Of a stretch of DNA of 64,000 bases, positions 8,051 to 17,500 are shown piece after piece. The DNA lies in assembly GCA_013152945.1 (NCBI GenBank), contig JAADFL010000087.1:45731-109730 (forward strand), written 5' to 3'. The stretch is from Deltaproteobacteria bacterium (GTDB lineage Bacteria; Myxococcota_A; JAADFL01). The notes under the pieces were generated by a model. It was given only the letters and a program-made list of their open reading frames with translations. It had not been told where the DNA came from and searched no databases. The position numbers and the translations under genes were made by a program. Positions within the stretch are counted from its first letter, which is position 1. Each line of letters starts with the position of its first letter.

Positions 8051-8529
8051 CCACAAAGTTAATTTTTTAATGATTGGATATTATCCTAATCCCTATTTTA
8101 TTTTACCATTTTAATATCAGATAGTATTCCTCGATGGCATTTCAACCTCTGGTTTGGCTTATTAAGAAAATACATTTTCTTTATTATTTTTATTTCTGCC
8201 GAGCCTGGCGTTCATGGCACTTCGGTCTTTCGATAACTTCTTATAACTGGGGTCGCCGTCGCTTCAAGTCCAGATCGCTTGCCTCAACCAGATTGAACAA
8301 CTTGTCCCGGCCTGTCTTTTATGGGCAAAAAAACTATCATTCAATAGTACTGGAGATTTAGTGTTCAATTTATATGTTTTTTAGGATTATTGGTATAAAA
8401 CATCCTCGATAAATAGGTATTTTATCATATAATTTTATTAAATTTTATTAAATTTAATCCCTTTGTTGTTGACATATATACTAAGCATACTTAACCTGTG
8501 ATTGTAGTTTTATTTGGGAGGTGTTAACC
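8051..8529. other. AT-rich intergenic region without a supported gene
   Basis: A 479-base stretch between comF and the lysine-rich gene. It is clearly richer in A and T than its surroundings, mainly at both ends, with an intermediate patch near 8190-8330. A 75-codon open frame at 8134-8361 has no ribosome-binding site and a composition unlike a protein. The 3' end holds the promoter described at 8469-8497. No tRNA-like or other RNA fold was recognised by eye. Confidence 0.6.
8469..8497 (+). promoter_or_regulatory. Sigma-70-like promoter for the lysine-rich gene
   Basis: A perfect TTGACA at 8469-8474 is followed after 17 bases by TAACCT at 8492-8497, which matches the -10 consensus at three of six positions including the first two and the last T. 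It lies 32 bases upstream of the ATG at 8530, next to the strong GGGAGGTG ribosome-binding site at 8516-8523. Confidence 0.45.
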
Positions 8530-8838
8530 ATGGCAACTGCAAAGAAAAAGAAGACCGTGAAGAAGGCGGCGAAGAAGAAGGTCGCAAAGAAGAAACCGGC
8601 AAAGAAGAAGGTCGCAAAGAAGGTCGCAAAGAAGAAACCGGCAAAGAAGAAAGTAGCAAAGAAGAAAGTCGCAAAGAAGAAGGTCGCAAAGAAGAAAGTA
8701 GCAAAGAAGAAGGTCGCGAAGAAGAAACCGGCAAAGAAGAAAGTAGCAAAGAAGAAAGTCGCAAAGAAGAAGGTCGCGAAGAAGAAACCGGCAAAGAAGA
8801 AAGTAGCAAAGAAGAAGGTCGCAAAGAAGAAAAAATAA
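8530..8838 (+). CDS. Low-complexity lysine-rich histone-H1-like protein ([10 protein letters not shown] repeats)
   Basis: A 102-residue protein built almost wholly from five-residue units KKKVA and KKKPA after [14 protein letters not shown]. It contains only M, A, T, K, V and P and no acidic residue. Such proteins resemble the tails of AlgP/AlgR3 and chlamydial histone-like proteins and are expected to bind DNA or RNA through charge. The ATG at 8530 is chosen because GGGAGGTG sits 6 bases upstream; an in-frame GTG at 8521 lies inside that site. It is an isolated gene with its own promoter and terminator, which suggests high expression. Confidence 0.85.
   Translation: MATAKKKKTVKKAAKKKVAKKKPAKKKVAKKVAKKKPAKKKVAKKKVAKKKVAKKKVAKKKVAKKKPAKKKVAKKKVAKKKVAKKKPAKKKVAKKKVAKKKK
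8533..8835. repeat. 15-base tandem repeat inside the lysine-rich gene
   Basis: Units of the form AAGAAG-AAA/G-GTC/A-GCA recur in phase with the codons, with CCG replacing GTC/GTA at the proline units. Because the units are purine-rich and a multiple of three, several other frames on both strands stay open here; those frames are by-products. Such arrays can expand or contract by slippage in five-codon steps without frameshift. Confidence 0.85.
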
Positions 8839-8918
8839 CTGCTTAAGTGCCCCAGCCGGATAAAATAGCATGCCTCATTGATCGTAGCAGATTTAAAGCC
8901 TGTGGTTTGTTCACGAAT

Positions 8919-8938
8919 AAACCGGGCAGCCGGTTTTT
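8919..8938 (+). terminator. Rho-independent terminator
   Basis: A 7-base-pair stem (AAACCGG / CCGGTTT) with a GCAG loop is followed by a run of T. It lies about 80 bases after the lysine-rich gene and abuts the stop codon of the converging GH2 gene, so it may serve both directions. Confidence 0.6.
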
Positions 8939-11900
8939 ATTTCGATTTACTCGCCGGCATAATTATCTTTTTTGACCGGTCCACAGTAACTTCCCAGGAG
9001 ACATCGGGAGTCTTGACTGCATATACTCCAGGCTCCAAACCGGAAAAATGAACCAGGCTGTTTTCACCGGGCGAGGCTGCACGGGATATTGGAGCGCCAA
9101 ATCGCCTCTGAAGCTCTATTTCACCTCCAGGCGTAGATTCGATATCAAGATCGAATCTTGGTATCGGAGAAATGCCGGGCTCATTGTGAAGAAATTCATT
9201 TTCATCATTTATAATCAAAAAATCATGCCAATTATGAGAAAGCAGGTTTCCCGCTGCATCCAGTACATCCAAATCGATATGAACATACATAGGAGATTGC
9301 AGATCGCTTTTCCCGTTTCTCATGTTCAACCGGCACACCTGCCTTATTGAATCAGGCTCTATATCCAATTCCAATTTCCCCTTGAAGACTTGTCGCCTGT
9401 CTTCGAAGCCGCCTCCAAGGACGATTATCTCATTTTTCAGAGACTTTGGATTCCAGAATAAGTCCTTGAAGCCTTCTGCAAAGGAAGAGGGATCGGATCT
9501 TAATAAAAACCCTGAACTTTTTTCTTTGACTGTATAAATCAAGAGTGCATCCTTTATTTCGCGGTGTAAATCATTTATCAGGAGCACTGGAATATCATCG
9601 GCGACTTTGGGATTCATTACCGCATGCCTGTGGGGCACAAAGGCCAGGATAGGCTGGTTGGCCGTGGCGGCCCACCTGTAGCCGGGCATGGAGCGGCCGT
9701 CATCGTCCATTGTGGCCCATGTTACCGATGGCCAATAACTGTTCAAGAGGAAATAATGCGAACTCCCGGTGGGCGCATAGCGCCTGGCACGCAAGTACTC
9801 TATGTTGTATTTCAGGACTAACGCCTGATACATCTGTGATGCAAAAGCCCAGTCGCCAAAACATGAATAGTCGGATGTTCTTCCAATTCTTGCCGATAGG
9901 TAAGGCAGTTGAAGACACCTGTACATCCAAGCCCTTGCCGCATCATCGTTAGTAACGGGCCACATTTTTGCACCGTGTTCCAAAATGAATTCTTCTGCCT
10001 TGAATGGAACAGCCTGGGCCCCGTACTCTATCGGCAATGGAAATTTTGCGCCAAAGATATCCGTATACGATCCATTATACCAGCCATAGTAGACCGTCGA
10101 TTCAGTACCCTCGTTTCCAGTCTTCTGAATCGGCCTGCTACGCTCGATTGATACGGCAGTCTCGTACAGCTCCTGATCGAGCTCTTTGTTACCCGTCCCA
10201 TCCATGAGTATAGGCATTTGGTCTGTACTATCGAATATGATATCCGGAACTTTCCTGCCGGTATCCAAGGGCACATTGAAAGTGAAAAACGGCTCGTCAT
10301 GCAAAGACCACCACAGAATGCTCGGATGGCTTTCATAGAGCAATAATGCCTCGGCCAGCATGCGTTTCATCACGCTCATATTATTCGTCAAGCCGGGATC
10401 GCCGCATGCCCGCTTATGATTTGCTACCGAGTATTCCCATACCAGCGTGAATTCCTGAAACACGAGTATGCCCATTTCGTCGCAAAGCCTGTAGAAGGAC
10501 CTGGGCTGGAGATGATCCAGAACAATAATGCCGTCCAGGTTGGATTCAATTACCGACTGCAACAATCTTTGATGCAGTGAATGGCCTGATTCTGCGATGT
10601 ATATTGTGGGAATCAAATTCGCGCCTCTAATGAACATTCTCTTGCCGTTAACCTTCCACACCATGGCCCTGCCATGTTTCTTCAGCTCGATTTTGCGAAA
10701 GCCTATTTTCTCGCTTGCTTGATCCATGATTCGATCATGACCATGAACCTCGACTTGCAGTTTATATAGTGAAGGTTTCCCGAGCTCCGGATGGCTTGCC
10801 GGCCACCATAGCCTGGGGCTTGGCACCTCCAGTACCACATTCGCAGACCAAGGTCCGGGAGGTACGGAAAGTCTTAATGCCTTTTGGGAAAAATGCTCGA
10901 AGCCGACACCGGACAACCGGATGGCCAATGTCACATCCATTGTTTTCATCGTATGATTGAAAAGATAGGCGCCGATTACAAGTTTGCCCTTTGAAAAATC
11001 ATCAGCGACAAGGGGTCTGATTCGTAACCACTCGATCGAAACCTCCCCGGTAATTATCATCTCGACCGGCTGCACGATACCACCGGTCCCAAGCGACTGG
11101 GCTTCTTTTGCTCCAAGGTTTATAGAGCCGGGCCTTGTATCGTGATAATTCAGGATGCCCTTTATCCAAATCTTTTCACAAGCCGGAAGGTATCCGTGCT
11201 TTTGAGCGGATTCCATGGCATAGTCCCATGGGTTCTGTACCCTTACTGACAAAACGTTTTCTCCGGGTCTCAACTTGTTGGTGACATCAAAGCTGAACGG
11301 ATTGAAATATCCTTCGTGTTCACCGGCATTGTCCAGCGTGTTCGAATTCAAATAGACCTTTGCGAAATAATCGATTCCGTGAAACAAAAGGTAGGCCCTT
11401 TGATTCGGGTCGAGTTTATCCATTGTGAAGCGGCGCCTGTACCACACGGGATAGAACACATTTTTTAATGCAGGATCCTGACGGCCGTAGTTACCGGGCA
11501 CATTTAGCCTTTTCCAGGAAGAGTCATCAATATCCATGGAATGAAAACCAAGGCTTTCACCTTTGTCATCCGGGTCAGGGGATATTGCCCATTTCCCTGA
11601 CAGATCGATGCATTTCCTGGCCCTGGGGCCAAGGCGGTTTGGAAACGCACAAGGCATAGTCTCGAGATTTTGGGCAATGGCAAGCGACTCGAACAACGAA
11701 TTGGGCATGACCGAAAAGTCCGCAACCGCCCTGACGACCAACTCGGACGCCTCGAATCCCGCAGCCTTGGCGAAAATCCTAACCAATGGTGAATGTGGTG
11801 TAAGGATGAATTTCGCCCATGTGCCGTCGAATCCGGTGCGCTTGAGTATTCCTTTACCATCGGCTACCTGCACTTGTGCAGCGGCCCCGGGGCTCACCGC

Positions 11901-11960
11901 GAAACCAATGGATTGTCCAGGGACATAGGTTGAAGAATCCGACTTTAGCAAGGTTTTCAT
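8937..11960 (-). CDS. Glycoside hydrolase family 2 enzyme (beta-mannosidase/exo-glucosaminidase type)
   Basis: A 1007-residue glycosidase. After an extra N-terminal region of about 110 residues comes the GH2 jelly-roll (about 115-300, with GKWAISPDP and VPGNYG...NVFYPVWYRRRF), an immunoglobulin-like domain, and the TIM barrel (about 440-800). The acid/base Glu lies in WWSLHDEP (Glu556) and the nucleophile Glu in PIEYGAQAVP (Glu645), which resembles the SEFGxQ pattern of mannosidases more than that of LacZ. No clear signal peptide is seen. The ATG at 11960 has GGAGGG four bases upstream; a longer frame from 12068 lacks one. Exact substrate is unknown. It stands alone and divergent from trmH. 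Confidence 0.87.
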   Translation of the reverse strand: MKTLLKSDSSTYVPGQSIGFAVSPGAAAQVQVADGKGILKRTGFDGTWAKFILTPHSPLVRIFAKAAGFEASELVVRAVADFSVMPNSLFESLAIAQNLETMPCAFPNRLGPRARKCIDLSGKWAISPDPDDKGESLGFHSMDIDDSSWKRLNVPGNYGRQDPALKNVFYPVWYRRRFTMDKLDPNQRAYLLFHGIDYFAKVYLNSNTLDNAGEHEGYFNPFSFDVTNKLRPGENVLSVRVQNPWDYAMESAQKHGYLPACEKIWIKGILNYHDTRPGSINLGAKEAQSLGTGGIVQPVEMIITGEVSIEWLRIRPLVADDFSKGKLVIGAYLFNHTMKTMDVTLAIRLSGVGFEHFSQKALRLSVPPGPWSANVVLEVPSPRLWWPASHPELGKPSLYKLQVEVHGHDRIMDQASEKIGFRKIELKKHGRAMVWKVNGKRMFIRGANLIPTIYIAESGHSLHQRLLQSVIESNLDGIIVLDHLQPRSFYRLCDEMGILVFQEFTLVWEYSVANHKRACGDPGLTNNMSVMKRMLAEALLLYESHPSILWWSLHDEPFFTFNVPLDTGRKVPDIIFDSTDQMPILMDGTGNKELDQELYETAVSIERSRPIQKTGNEGTESTVYYGWYNGSYTDIFGAKFPLPIEYGAQAVPFKAEEFILEHGAKMWPVTNDDAARAWMYRCLQLPYLSARIGRTSDYSCFGDWAFASQMYQALVLKYNIEYLRARRYAPTGSSHYFLLNSYWPSVTWATMDDDGRSMPGYRWAATANQPILAFVPHRHAVMNPKVADDIPVLLINDLHREIKDALLIYTVKEKSSGFLLRSDPSSFAEGFKDLFWNPKSLKNEIIVLGGGFEDRRQVFKGKLELDIEPDSIRQVCRLNMRNGKSDLQSPMYVHIDLDVLDAAGNLLSHNWHDFLIINDENEFLHNEPGISPIPRFDLDIESTPGGEIELQRRFGAPISRAASPGENSLVHFSGLEPGVYAVKTPDVSWEVTVDRSKKIIMPASKSK

Positions 11961-12145
11961 GCAGCCCTCCAAACCCTCGATCAATGGATCAATAATAGTA
12001 GCCGGCCATGACAAATACCAACCTCTATTCCGGCTCGACCGGGCTAATTGAGATTCCGGGGTCCTCAATCATGCCTTTTACTTTGGATGTGCCTCATGTT
12101 TTCAGACTTGATAATACCCTGACTTTAGGCTAAACGCCCAATGCT

Positions 12146-12796
12146 ATGGATGATATAGGGCTACTATCCAGGTTCCTGTCAGAGCGCCGCAAGGCACGTA
12201 TCGAGGAGGTACTTTCCAAAAGGACATACAATTTAACCATGGTATTCGAGGAATTGCACGATCCACACAACATTGCGGCGGTGATCAGGACCGCCGAGGC
12301 TTTTGGAATCCAAAGAGTGTTCATCATCCCGGAAAAGGACGGCAAAACAGGTTTGTCCAGGAAGATTACCAGGGCCGCGGATAAATGGATCGATATCAGA
12401 ATACAGGACTCCATTGTTTCATGCTTATCCGAACTGAAAGAGCAGGATTTTTCCATCCTGGTCAGCTCGCTTGGACCAAAAGCAAAGAGCATCAGGGAAT
12501 TTTCTTTTAAACGCCGAACAGCCATGGTGCTGGGAAATGAGAAGAACGGCGTGTCGAAGAAGGCCTATGCAATGGCTGACGGAGTTTTCGTTGTTCCCAT
12601 GCTTGGTTTCGTAGAATCATTGAATGTTTCCGTCGCTGCAGGCCTGGCCCTGTACCATGCAACAATGGAGAGAGCCAGGTTGCTCGGGAAAAACGGTGAC
12701 CTTACCGAGCAGGAAAAGGCGGTTTTGAGACGCAAGTGGTATCGTCAATCAGTCAAGGGAGCGGACATGATCCTCGAAAGAATGGCCCGCAAGTGA
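12146..12796 (+). CDS. trmH: TrmH-family tRNA/rRNA 2'-O-methyltransferase
   Basis: A 216-residue SPOUT (SpoU) enzyme. All three motifs are present: HNIAAVIRTAEAFGI (motif 1), AMVLGNEKNGVS (motif 2) and VPMLGFVESLNVSVAAGLAL (motif 3). The N-terminus (SERRKARIEEVLSKRT) and length resemble E. coli TrmH, which methylates the ribose of G18 in tRNA, so that is the likeliest role; another SpoU target cannot be excluded. The ATG at 12146 follows another ATG out of frame by five bases, and the ribosome-binding site is weak. Confidence 0.88.
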   Translation: MDDIGLLSRFLSERRKARIEEVLSKRTYNLTMVFEELHDPHNIAAVIRTAEAFGIQRVFIIPEKDGKTGLSRKITRAADKWIDIRIQDSIVSCLSELKEQDFSILVSSLGPKAKSIREFSFKRRTAMVLGNEKNGVSKKAYAMADGVFVVPMLGFVESLNVSVAAGLALYHATMERARLLGKNGDLTEQEKAVLRRKWYRQSVKGADMILERMARK

Positions 12797-12806
12797 CTAT
12801 ACGAAT

Positions 12807-13268
12807 CTAACTTTCCAAAGTCCTGGACAACGAGTCCACCCTACTCTCGATTCGCTTCAGGCTTTTTTCGTTCATCAAGGTTGCCAGGGACAGGTCTTTC
12901 AAAGTTACTTCAATCAAAAGGCTCAATAACCTGTAAACCAGTCTGGCGGGGCAATCCTTGTTCTTGTCGCAAACATCCTCGTCCAGCACGCAGTCCACCA
13001 ATGCAATTGGACCAATCTCTGCCTTGAGTATGGAAGCCAGGCTTATTTCTCTTGGAGATTTTCCAAGTACATAACCGCCCCCGGGGCCCTTGATTCCCCT
13101 TATCAAACCTGCATTCTTGAGTGGAAGAACGATCTGGTCCAGGTACCGTCTCGAAATATCGGTACGTTCCGCCACGTTTTCCAGTTTTACAGGGGAACCT
13201 TTCTTCGAATGCAATCCAATGTCCAAAATCATGCGAAGTGCGTACCTTGCCCTGGTGGAAATCTTCAT
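12807..13268 (-). CDS. Rrf2-family regulator with IscR-like cysteines
   Basis: A 153-residue winged-helix regulator. The start MKISTRARYALRMI and the helix-turn-helix with recognition stretch ISRRYLDQIVLPLKNAGLI and wing GPGGGYVLGK are typical. Three cysteines at 93, 100 and 106 (C-x6-C-x5-C) nearly match the C-x5-C-x5-C of IscR, which ligate a [2Fe-2S] cluster, so iron-sulphur or redox sensing is a reasonable inference. No isc or suf gene is nearby. A good ribosome-binding site (GGAGGCG) precedes the ATG. It lies just downstream of the receiver-kinase gene and may be co-transcribed with it. Confidence 0.88.
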   Translation of the reverse strand: MKISTRARYALRMILDIGLHSKKGSPVKLENVAERTDISRRYLDQIVLPLKNAGLIRGIKGPGGGYVLGKSPREISLASILKAEIGPIALVDCVLDEDVCDKNKDCPARLVYRLLSLLIEVTLKDLSLATLMNEKSLKRIESRVDSLSRTLES

Positions 13269-13300
13269 CGTACGCCTCCTGCTTCCTCACCAGACGTTAA

Positions 13301-14431
13301 TCACGGCTTTTGCGGAAACTTCGCAATAAAGGTGGCCCCACCGCCCGGGGTGTCTTCGAAAGTCAAAGTTCCACCATGTGCATTCATTACCTGTTTGCAA
13401 ATACTCAAGCCCAAACCGGTTCCCTCTTGATCCTTTGTGGAATAGAAAGGTTCAAACAACTTTTCCGCCGCCTTGTCAGGGATACCTACTCCGTGATCGA
13501 TAATTCTGTACTCCAGGGTGTCTCCGGTTATCTCTATCCTTACTATTATCTTGGACCCGGCCTCGCTGGCCTGGGCTGCATTCTTGAGGAGGTTCAGCAG
13601 AAGATGATTTACCTGTTGAGAATCAAGTAACCAGCTCTTCAGTTCACCCTTCTCGAACTCAATTTCGATATCCCTGAAGGATGGATGGTATCTGCATACT
13701 CGAAGCACTTCTTCCACCGGCCCGGCAGGTGATATCCTCGACGGCATGAAAGGCAGTGAAGCACCCCTGGCAAAATCTCTGATATGTGTGGCCATTCCTC
13801 CCAGGGTTTGAACCTGTCTCTCCAGGGCCTTTAAGTCTTGAATCTCGTTTTCCCTGGTTCTTGTCAGCATATTGTTCATTCCCAGAAGGACAACCAGATG
13901 GTTGTTCATCTCGTGGGCCATCTCTGCAGCAAACCTGCCTACTGCTGCAAGCTTTTCTCGTTTAATAAGTTCTTCCTGGGCCTCTTCCAGTTGCCTCGTC
14001 TTCTTGAGTAAATCCTTGTTCGTATCAGCCAGGTCGGCGGCCAGCTTGCCTTTACTCGCGCGAAGATCTTTCCATTCCAAGGCCTGTTTTATGGTAAGCT
14101 TCATGTCGTCTATATCCCAGGGCTTGATAATGTAACGGTAGACTCTTCCCTCGTTGATGGCCTTCAACATTGCTTCAAAATCCGCATAGGCGGAAAGAAT
14201 AAGCCGGACTATCTCCGGATATAATTCTTTTACCCTGGTCAAAAGTTCGACGCCGGTCATTCCGGGCATACGCTGGTCCGCCACCACCAGTTCGATATTT
14301 TCTTTTTCGAGCAATGACAGTGCAGCTTCTCCGGTCTCGGCTAACAGCACATTGTATTCATTTTCCAACAGCATTGCGATGGGATCCAGGCTGTCTCTCT
14401 CGTCGTCTACTAACAAGATGCTGCGTTTCAT
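13301..14431 (-). CDS. Response receiver - histidine kinase hybrid
   Basis: A 376-residue soluble protein. An N-terminal receiver domain (about 1-120; phospho-acceptor Asp52 in VVADQRMPG, Lys103) is followed by a coiled linker and a histidine kinase core with His173 in AEMAHEMNNHL, and an ATP-binding domain (about 260-376) with GVGIPDKA and GTGLGLSICKQV. The receiver segment resembles those next to RpfG/HD-GYP proteins. Such receiver-kinase proteins accept a phosphate and relay it. The ATG has GGGAGACACGG upstream. It lies 131 bases after the double-kinase gene on the same strand. Confidence 0.92.
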   Translation of the reverse strand: MKRSILLVDDERDSLDPIAMLLENEYNVLLAETGEAALSLLEKENIELVVADQRMPGMTGVELLTRVKELYPEIVRLILSAYADFEAMLKAINEGRVYRYIIKPWDIDDMKLTIKQALEWKDLRASKGKLAADLADTNKDLLKKTRQLEEAQEELIKREKLAAVGRFAAEMAHEMNNHLVVLLGMNNMLTRTRENEIQDLKALERQVQTLGGMATHIRDFARGASLPFMPSRISPAGPVEEVLRVCRYHPSFRDIEIEFEKGELKSWLLDSQQVNHLLLNLLKNAAQASEAGSKIIVRIEITGDTLEYRIIDHGVGIPDKAAEKLFEPFYSTKDQEGTGLGLSICKQVMNAHGGTLTFEDTPGGGATFIAKFPQKP

Positions 14432-14495
14432 AATCCGTGTCTCCCTGGTCTATATATCACGGTTTACTTATATAGCTCTTACCCCAATAAGTCTT

Positions 14496-14523
14496 AACAT
14501 ACAAGCCCTTGGTTATCTGCCAA
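14496..14523 (-). promoter_or_regulatory. Candidate promoter for the receiver-kinase gene
   Basis: On the minus strand TTGGCA (14518-14523) is followed after 16 bases by TATGTT (14496-14501), in the 131-base gap upstream of the receiver-kinase start at 14431. It suggests that this gene and the Rrf2 gene can be expressed apart from the upstream locus. Confidence 0.35.
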
Positions 14524-14562
14524 GGAAACACCGGGTTTGCCTTGACTCTGGAACAACAAGGT

Positions 14563-17500
14563 CTAGGAGGCAATCGGCAAAACGACACGTATCTTGGTTC
14601 CTGCGCCTTGTGAACTCTCCAAATCAATGTCTCCACCCAAATCCTGTACTATCCTTTTACACAAAGACAATCCAATCCCCATGCCCTTGCCCGGTTCCTT
14701 GGTTGTAAAGAAGAGATCAAAAACTCTTTCCCGGTTCTCCTCGGGTATTCCAGGGCCGTTGTCTTGGACCAACAAGACAGCCCGGCCGGATTCCGCTCTT
14801 GTCGAAACTAAAATCTCGCCGCCTTCTTCAACCGCTTGCAAAGAATTCTCAACCAGGTTTATCACGGTCTGCCGCAATTCCTCACGCGGTCCCAATACCG
14901 TGGCATTGGATCCGATATCCACTACGAGGTTCACTTTTTTATCAGATGAACCGCAAATAAGGTCGGTACTCGATTTAACCAACTTGTCCCAGTCGATTTT
15001 CGACCATTTCCCCTGCATTTTGCCCTGGCTGTATTGCTGTAAGCTGGTCACTACTTGATTTATCCTGGTCAGTGCCCTCTGTGCCACATTTTCCATCCTT
15101 GTCATGTCACTGGATTCTTTATCATCAGCCATATGTCGCACGAGGCTTACAAGCGCCCTGTGAGCGTTTTGCAACTGGTGAGCTGCATTCCTTAATTCAT
15201 GAGCCATGCCCGAAAGCAGGGTCTCCAGTGACGCGGCTCGCCTCCTTGCAGCCACCTCGGTTCGGCGAAACCTGTTTTTCAGTAGATTTTCAACGCCGGC
15301 CAAGAGTTCCTTCTTCTTGAAGGGCTTGCCGATGTACAGATCCGCGCCTGCCTTGTGTCCTTGTATCTTGTGTTCCGTTTCCTGCCTGGCGGTCAACAAC
15401 ACTACCGGAATATCCTGCAATTTTGGTTCCCGCTTGATTCTTTGACAAAGTTCGATTCCGCTGATCTTCGGCATCATGATGTCCGCAATGACCAAATCGT
15501 GTCTATGCTTTACCAGTAACTCGAGGGCCTTTTCTCCATCCTGGGCCGACCAGACATCGTACTGATCCCGTAAAATATTGTTCAGGTATTTCAAAATTTG
15601 CGGATTGTCGTCTACCACCAGTAATCTTGCGGCCTTGGGCTGGATTCCATCCTGCCTGGGGACCAACCTGCGTTCTGTTGCTTCCTTCAAATCCAGAAAC
15701 CGGTATTCCGGCCTGGCCAGTATCTCATCACTCCACTCTTTTAGTTCACTATCTGCCTCCCGCCTGGCCATAACCACGGGCTCTTGCCTCACCCTTTTCT
15801 CGATACTCTCCTGGGGAACCTGATCGGCCCTCAAGGGCAGCTCTACATCGAATCTGCTTCCCTTGCCGAGTTCACTCTCTACCGTAATGTTTCCACAGTG
15901 TAGTTCAATCAACTCCTTTACCAATGCAAGGCCCAGACCGCTTCCATAGTGCCTCTTTGTACTTGAATCGTCTACCTGGTGGAACCTGTTGAATACCAGG
16001 TCAATCTCATTGTCCGGTATTCCTATTCCAGTATCTTCCACCCCAACAAGCACTGCCCCATGTTCGGCTTTTTCCTGCACTCTTACTTTAATCGAACCGC
16101 CCGGTTCTGTGAATTTAAGGGCATTGGATAAGAGGTTTACGAAAACTTTTTCCAACTTGGTCTCATCTGCTTCAATGACGATTTCGCCTGTTGCATCACA
16201 GGATAAGTCGATATTCTTACGTAACGCCAACGGCCTGGAAAAATCGGATACTTTTCGAACCAAACCGCAGACATCAAACAGATCGAGTTTAAGCTTCAGC
16301 CTTGCCTCTTCGAGTCTGCTCAAGTCCAATAAGTCGTCTATCAATTTGAGCAGCTTCAAGGCGCTCATACGCACACCTTCCAACTGTTCTTTCAATGTGT
16401 CGTCCAGGGTTGTGGATGCGTCCTCCAGCATGGATTCCACCGGGACCAGGATTAATGTCAACGGTGTTCGTAGCTCGTGACTGATGTTTGCAAAAAACCT
16501 GCTTTTCAGCTTGTCCAGATCTCTTAACCGTTCATTGGCCTGGGACAGATCCCTGGTTCTTTCATTTACACGGCTTTCAAGTTCCCTGGCCAACTTTTCA
16601 AGGTCTCTTCTCTGCCTGTCCACGGTTCCAAACAACACCGCATTGGATAATGCAATCGAGCCACGGCTCGACAAGAGTTCCAGGTAATCCAGATCTTCCT
16701 TGGAATAGGGCCGCAGGTTCTTCTTTTCACCCAAGGTGATATAGCCCAACACACGCCCTGCATGGAAAAGAACCGAAAAAACACTGCTCCCTGTTTCTTC
16801 AAGGAATCTTGCAGCCGCGTCACGTACAATCGCCAATCTTTGATCAGCCGCCATGTGACCTTTTTCAATCACTATGCCCATTTTTCCGGCCTTCTCAAGC
16901 AAATCAGAGCCGGGACCGTGCGAGTTCAAAGCCGGTTCGGGTATCGTTCCCTTGACCTCAACCGCAAGAGTTTCCCCGGAATCCGGCAGGTACTCGATTT
17001 TTGTCCACTCGGGCATTACACCTTGGTAGATTACGTGGACAAGCCTTTTTACCACCTGCTTTTTGTCCGACAGCACGGTCATATCTTTTTCGAATTCGTC
17101 CAGCAGGCTTTGCCTGTCGAACGCTCGCCTTAAAAATAACCGGTCCAACCTCGGTTTCACGGTTCGAATGTACGCATAAAAGACCACGAAAGTCGTCGAA
17201 AGGAGCAATACCACCGTAAACCTGCTCATCCCGGTTCCTATGTACGAATAGAGCCAAAGTATTCCATACAGCGGGGCCATGAAAATGGACAATGCCAGCA
17301 CCCAGCCCAGGGTTCTATGAACTACTGTACGTATTTCCCACAGACGGTGTTTCACGATTGCATAGGTAATAATTAACGGGAATACAGGCAGGAACAGGTG
17401 GGGCAGGGTTGCAACAAGGCTTCTGGTATTGAAAACAATTGGAAATACCGAGCCTGTGGTGGAAAAAAAAGCAATGCCGATGCCCAACAAGACGTACGCC

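Noticed and set aside
8134-8361. 75-codon open frame on the plus strand
   Set aside because: No ribosome-binding site and an amino-acid composition (many aromatics) typical of AT-rich noncoding DNA.
8533-8835. Possible CRISPR-like array
   Set aside because: The units are adjacent 15-base coding repeats without unique spacers.
8510-8871. Other open frames over the lysine-rich repeat, including Leu/Cys- and Ser/Leu-rich products
   Set aside because: They arise because the 15-base purine-rich repeat has no stop in several frames; only the KKKVA frame has a promoter and ribosome-binding site.
11961-12068. 36-residue N-terminal extension of the GH2 gene
   Set aside because: The ATG at 11960 has a ribosome-binding site and the extension has none.
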